From: Bufo bufo | Taxonomy: Eukaryota; Chordata; Amphibia; Anura; Bufonidae | Direction of reading: 5' to 3' | Length of the DNA stretch: 64,000 bases | NCBI RefSeq assembly: GCF_905171765.1 | Contig: NC_053390.1 | Span: forward strand, 590,637,793 to 590,701,792 | In this document: positions 59,561 through 64,000 of the stretch, piece by piece | How the letters are laid out: each line of letters starts with the position of its first letter | Position numbering within the stretch: position 1 is the stretch's first letter | Position numbers and translations under genes: made by a program | The notes under the pieces: model-generated | Databases searched by the model: none | What the model was told of the DNA's origin: nothing | What the model saw: the letters and a program-made list of their open reading frames with translations, nothing else

Positions 59561-60455
59561 GGTTGTGGCACTGATGGGAGTGCAGCAGTGAATAGCAGGC
59601 ACAACCTTTCTTCCCTTGGAGGACAGCGTTCTTTACTGAGGCAGTTCATTTTTTGTTTTGTTGCTTACATCATGTTCGGCGTCTCTTTTTATTCTAATTT
59701 GGACTCTCCTGACCAGTTTTTGCCACACAAACAGATCTCTCTGGTTTGTTTCCATCCTGTACGTGGTCCTGTATCCAACCAAACCCATGATGCACTTCTC
59801 CTTTGTCTACCACAGCTCCAGCACCGCCTCTAACATTGACCAGCTAGTTTATAACTCCTTTCATCCCATGTAGTTACACGGACACTCCTCTATCACGTCT
59901 CCTGTTTGACACACCCATGGACATGACAGGAAATAAGAAGGGGCTGCATGGACATGGAAGATAGGAACGGAAGACAGTAGCTATAAACCTTAAAGAAATA
60001 CATTAAAAAATTACAGCTACTTTCTTAATTGATGAAACCAGAAAACACCTTTAAACGTGCAATAGCTTTATTATGGTAGGTGTACTGATGTCTAATCTGG
60101 GTGCCACTGCTATAGCAACCCATAGGCACCCTGTGATCCACCTTCTGAAACCATTTAGATACTGTAGTCATCTCATTGACTATGGCATCTATGGAGTTAA
60201 ACAGTTGGAGTCCTATCCGATCCCAGCTGTTTATTACAGCTGTCTCCTGCTGCAGATGCATGGTACGTGTACAGCAGATTGCGGGAACTCCCTTCTGACA
60301 ATGGACATCACAAAGGGGTTATGTCCTGTAAACTGCAAAGTAGAGCCTCCATGGATTGAACTTGTTCTTCTAGCACATCCCATAGATGATTGATTGAAAT
60401 CTGAGGAATTTTGAGGTGGAGTCAACACTTTGTACGCTTTGTCATTTTCCTCAAA
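59561..60455. other. Intergenic stretch, no gene supported
   Basis: The longest open frame (59,489-59,833) overlaps the end of the composite repeat and shows no domain. No inverted ends are seen. Confidence 0.4.
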
Positions 60456-60640
60456 GGGTCCATTCACACGGATCCACAAAACACGGACAGCGGCAATGTG
60501 TGTTCCGCATTTTGCTGGCACTAATAGAATATGCTTGTTCTTGTCCGCAATGGTTTATTTTTTTTTAGGAACGGAAGTGCGGGTCTGCAATTCCGGGTCC
60601 GCAAAATGTGGAACGAAATTGCGGACGTGTGAATGGAGCC
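60456..60640. mobile_element. MITE-like inverted repeat
   Basis: Ends GGGTCCATTCACACGGATCC and GGACGTGTGAATGGAGCC. The flanks are not a clean duplication. It is related to the outer ends of the element at 10,492-12,229. Confidence 0.5.
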
Positions 60641-60966
60641 TAACTGTGAGGAATTTTGCAGTGTGACAGGGTACATTAATCTATGGCCACATGGCATGGC
60701 AACCTGAGGCTGCACAACATTAAAGAGGTTTACCACCGCAGGGGAGCCTTTTAGACAGACATTTTTCTGCTTCCAACACAAATGCAAGAACTCATTGTTC
60801 ACGTGATTAATTTACCCATTTCCTTTTCATGTTATGGCTGATTGGTTTATGTTCAGCATTAAAGGATTTGGGCAGTTTATATGACTGCTGTAAAACATAA
60901 TACATTCATCTACACAGGGGTCAAGTCCTGGGGAAAAAAGTGTGGGAACTCACCCAAGATCCACTG

Positions 60967-60990
60967 CAATTACCCCCCCCCCCCCCCCCC
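60967..60990. repeat. Poly(C) tract
   Basis: Long run of C directly followed by A9 and (TA)n. Its length may be unreliable in assemblies. Confidence 0.8.
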
Positions 60991-61088
60991 CAAAAAAAAA
61001 TATATATATATTTCGCTGAAAATTCAGTGCAAAATTTATTGTAAATTGCCAGTTTACACAAACAACTGCAAAATTAACATGAAATAAA

Positions 61089-61211
61089 CATGGAGATTCC
61101 AGTGCCAGCTGCCTTGCTGGTGGACGATTGGCATATACTTCTGCTGTGGCCCACAGCATAAGTATATGCCAATCGTCCACCAGCAAGGCAGCTGGCACTG
61201 GGATCTCCATG
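61089..61211. repeat. Near-perfect 123-bp hairpin
   Basis: Left arm 61,089-61,139 and right arm 61,161-61,211 differ at one base (GGAGATTCC versus GGATCTCC). The tip also pairs (TGCTGTGG / CCACAGCA), so nearly all 123 bases fold. Confidence 0.93.
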
Positions 61212-61335
61212 TTATTGGTCAGTTAATACATCAGGGACCCCCTGGCATGGGGCGTGGGCATAGCTAAGTGCAAACTGGGTGATCCATAGGCAGGACCGGG
61301 TGGCTGCCCTCATCCACCAGCCCGTCCCTAATGCC

Positions 61336-61872
61336 AGTCAATACCCCCTTAGGAAATCTCTCATCAGATGTGAGAGCAGCAGCGATCGATCAGCCAGGAT
61401 TAATGTGCACAGTGGGAGGCCACGCTTAGGCAAGTGACAAACTGCCCCCCTCATTCTTAGGCAAGTGACAAACTCAGCTCTGCTACATCTACAATGAGCA
61501 ACTACAACAAATGTAATGCCAAACTGCAGTTCCTCTATGTGATGCCTTGGATAGCTTCCACTGGACCCACAGGCTGTGGGTCCAGTGGAAGCTATCTGAG
61601 GCATCACAATCGCATAGAGGAACTGCAGTTTGGCATTACATTTGTTGTAGTTGCTCATTGTAGATGTAGCAGAGCTGGGTTTGTCACTTGCCTAAGATTG
61701 AGGAGGGGGGGGGGGCAGTTTGTCACTTGCCTAAGGCCAGGGTAAGGGGGGCCTCCCACCCAGGCTGTGCACATTAATCCTGGCTGATCGATCTCTTCTG
61801 GCCTGCTGCTGTGCTGCCTGCAGTCACATCTGATGAGAGTACTGACTGAGATAAAAGAGGGGGTATTGACTG
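61336..61872. repeat. Palindrome of about 540 bp
   Basis: Centre GGACCCACAGGCTGTGGGTCC (61,562-61,582, shown by TGGACCCACAG/CTGTGGGTCCA). Inner arms contain CAAACTGCAGTTCCTCTATG, CTACAACAAATGTAATGCC and 'cttaggcaagtgacaaactg' twice. The outer ends are GTCAATACCCCC and GGGGGTATTGAC. The arms differ by small indels. Confidence 0.92.
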
Positions 61873-62035
61873 GTCTGGTCTGGGGCTGCTGGCCACCGGC
61901 GCTCCCACCAGGCGGGTTAGGGCCCCCGGACTCACTCAGGGACAATCACAGACACTTAGACTGGTCTGGACCGGACCACCAGGACCCCGGTCCGGTCGGA
62001 TGGTCCAGCCACGCTCACCTCAGCAGACAGTCAGG

Positions 62036-62560
62036 CAGGGGCGTACACAGAAATCATTGGGCCCCATAGCTTTTATGCCTTGCAGGATATCTGAGTGACA
62101 TTACATGATGTAATAGCACCCAGCTTTTCTGCTCTCCTGCATGGCACATGTGGAGAGACATGAGAAAGCTGAGTAACACAACCCTCATATCTTCTCATGC
62201 CTCTGCACTTGTGCCATGCAGGACATCAGGAAAGCTGAGTCACATTACATAATGTAGTGACACCCAGCTTCTCTCCTGTTCTGAATGGCATATGTGCAGA
62301 GGAATAGCCTGGGAAAGCTGAGTGACCTTGCCCCCTTCCACACACATACACCTCTGCACTGTCCTCACCTACAAGTCGTCACTTACTTAATTACTGGTTG
62401 TGGCAATCCAGAGGAATCAGGCGGGGGCGGGGCTAACAGGCAGGAGGCGGAGCTAGCAGACGGGAGACAGTTAGGAAGATAGACAGGGGCGGGGACTCTC
62501 CTCCACTGCAGGGCCCCCCCTTCCTCACGGGCCCCATAGCAGCTGCGTGGTCTGCCTATA
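62036..62560. repeat. Interspersed repeat of the 'ggggcgta...gggcccc' type
   Basis: Begins GGGGCGTACACAGAAATCAT, with 'gggccccatagc' near both ends (62,060 and 62,529), and contains two 'agctgagtnacattacatnatg' copies. It resembles the repeat family at 23,523. Confidence 0.45.
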
Positions 62561-62619
62561 TGGTAGGTACTCCACTGCAGTCAGGCAGTCTCAGGATAGG
62601 AGGAGGGGAGCTCTCAGCC

Positions 62620-62640
62620 AGGGGGGGGGGGGGGGGGGGG
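62620..62640. repeat. Poly(G) tract
   Basis: Run of about 20 G. Length is uncertain in any assembly. Confidence 0.8.
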
Positions 62641-63110
62641 TCAGTCAGTGAGTCTTCCGTCCTCAACTGAAGCCGCTCCCCTTCCCTCCTCACTTAGCCT
62701 GCCCTGCACAGTGCGAGTCACGCAGGGCCTCCGCTCCGCCCCCTGTGAATCTGATTTCACCGCTTCCCCTCCTGGTCCTTTTGCCCTAAAAAAAGTGAAA
62801 AAAGTGCAGGAACGCCGTTCCCACGCGTTCCCCCTCGACTCGACCTCTGCCATAAGATCATTGAAGAGTCCCAAGTCCCATCACGTGCCCCTGTAGCTCA
62901 CACACCATCCTGGACGAGAGCAGGGGGAAGGTTTTCCTTTACCAGTAGGTGTGCATTTCAGAAAAAAAAAAAAAAAAGACTACATATTTTGTGATGAAGA
63001 TATATTAATGTTATGTTTCCCTGCTCCTGCACGTTTGAACAGATTCAACACAAAGTGGCGGACACTTTCACTTTAAGGATAAAAAAAATAAGTCCTTTTG
63101 ATTCGGTAGC
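62641..63110. other. Intergenic stretch, no gene supported
   Basis: Contains an A-run (62,962-62,976). The open frames overlap on both strands and show no domain. Confidence 0.4.
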
Positions 63111-63115
63111 ATCCA

Positions 63116-64000
63116 GGGCTGTGGAGTCGGTAGATAAATGTTCCGACTCCTCAGTTTTATGTACTTCCGACTCCCCGACTCCGACTCCTCTGTATTAATA
63201 TGCGAATGTATTTTATACATTCCTTGAGGGAAAGAAACGCAACCTACAACAGGACTACTGGCTGGGAAGCCAACAGTCTACTGTATTGCACAGTTTAAGC
63301 AAAAGACAAACACAAGTTCTTCTAAGCTTTTCTAGCAGAGAGGTAGTTGGGCTGCTGCCTTCTCCTTTGTGTGCTGATCTTCTGCTGAAGATAGGGCAGT
63401 GGGAGGATCCAGGACGGGGCATTTATTCTAAAACATGATTTTCCTAGGAGAATCCCATAGTCATGTTTAAAGTTTAAGCTAACAGTCTGAGTTTACAAGT
63501 TTTTATAGCCTTAGCTAAATGACAACAGTTTTTCCAATGGTTTACAGCTTCAGTCTTGAACTACTGATCCTCCATTCCCTTCACTTATACAAGTGTCTCA
63601 CTCTCTAGTCCTGCAAAAAACATATTTATTTAATCCCTTATCAGTGAGAGGCTAGGTTACACATGGACGCTGCGTTCCCTGTAAAAGCAGAACACAACAC
63701 AATGGAAAGTATAAGTATTGCCGCTCCTTAACTGTGCGTTGCGTGCCATATAGTGAAGCACATGAAAAGCATGCTTCTTCACGGTCACTTAACGTGTTCG
63801 TTTTGCGGTTACGTGAGGCACTGCATGCATTGGTCTTTATTCTTACAGTAGAGAAGTCATTAATTATAACTTTTTGTGAATTGGGACATTTAAACTTTTT
63901 TTTTTATTCCAATCTAAATTTAGTAGGAGTCGGAGTCAGTGCATTGTTTGCCGACTCCGACTCCAGGTACCCAAAATTTCCCCCGACTCCGACTCCTCGA
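63116..64000. repeat. 'GGAGTCGG'-rich interspersed repeat, runs off the window
   Basis: Starts AGGGCTGTGGAGTCGGTAG. The left end has 'actccgactcctc' and the right has 'gtaggagtcggagtcagtgc' and 'cgactccgactcctcga'. The interior is unrelated AT-rich sequence. The boundary is beyond 64,000. Confidence 0.6.

Noticed and set aside
59489..59833. 114-aa frame as a possible host gene
   Set aside because: It begins in the end of a repeat, has no recognisable domain, and no splice or polyadenylation context supports it.
1..64000. tRNA, rRNA or snRNA genes
   Set aside because: No cloverleaf with A and B boxes or conserved rRNA/snRNA core could be recognised by eye. A covariance search would be needed to exclude them fully.

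Overview
This window is vertebrate nuclear DNA, most likely from a frog (neobatrachian amphibian). It carries the spliced 3' half of one host gene, SEC24D. Around it lie transposon types common in amphibian genomes: Tc1/mariner, hAT, chromodomain Ty3/gypsy, CR1 and L1 LINEs, a Penelope-like element, and many Harbinger-like MITEs with TTA target duplications. The species is inferred from repeat content only.

Region 1 (1-25,100, + strand). Nine exons of sec24d run from 1198 to the stop codon at 24,784 and join in phase to give the C-terminal 424 residues: end of the trunk domain, beta-sandwich, helical domain, gelsolin-like domain and C-terminus. All nine have AG acceptors and GT donors, and two AATAAA signals follow the stop. 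The introns hold an intact Tc1 element (5807-7445), a giant foldback MITE (10,492-12,229), a hairpin element filling most of a 627-bp intron, a CR1 LINE nested in a MITE, and a decayed L1 with a MITE inside it.

Region 2 (25,100-44,200). After a MITE-rich stretch comes what looks like one large, broken hAT-type locus: a roughly 118-bp minisatellite (27,600-36,345), a frameshifted hAT transposase (36,403-37,839, resuming at 43,223-43,264) and a second, roughly 90-bp minisatellite (43,541-44,170). Two chromodomain gypsy retrotransposons are inserted in it. One (28,170-34,379, minus) sits in the first minisatellite and is itself split by a 965-bp solo LTR. The other (37,840-43,222, plus) splits the last codons of the transposase and has a perfect 5-bp target duplication.

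Region 3 (44,200-54,300). Two inactivated Tc1 elements, a head-to-head Penelope-like pair forming a 1629-bp inverted repeat with a 402-bp spacer, a truncated Tc1 and a truncated third gypsy element follow each other. Three of these insertions abut (TA)n tracts. The Penelope arms each carry a hammerhead-ribozyme-like motif.

Region 4 (54,300-64,000). No host gene is recognisable. The stretch is MITEs, an AT-rich multi-palindrome element (55,206-56,627), short minisatellites and long perfect hairpins (58,870-59,221; 61,089-61,211; 61,336-61,872), ending inside a GGAGTC-rich interspersed repeat.

The only gene likely to be under host selection is sec24d, which encodes a COPII coat cargo adaptor. 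The rest is mobile-element biology. The most unusual parts are the hAT locus with a different minisatellite on each side of its transposase, the Penelope palindrome with ribozyme-like motifs, and several very long near-perfect hairpins.
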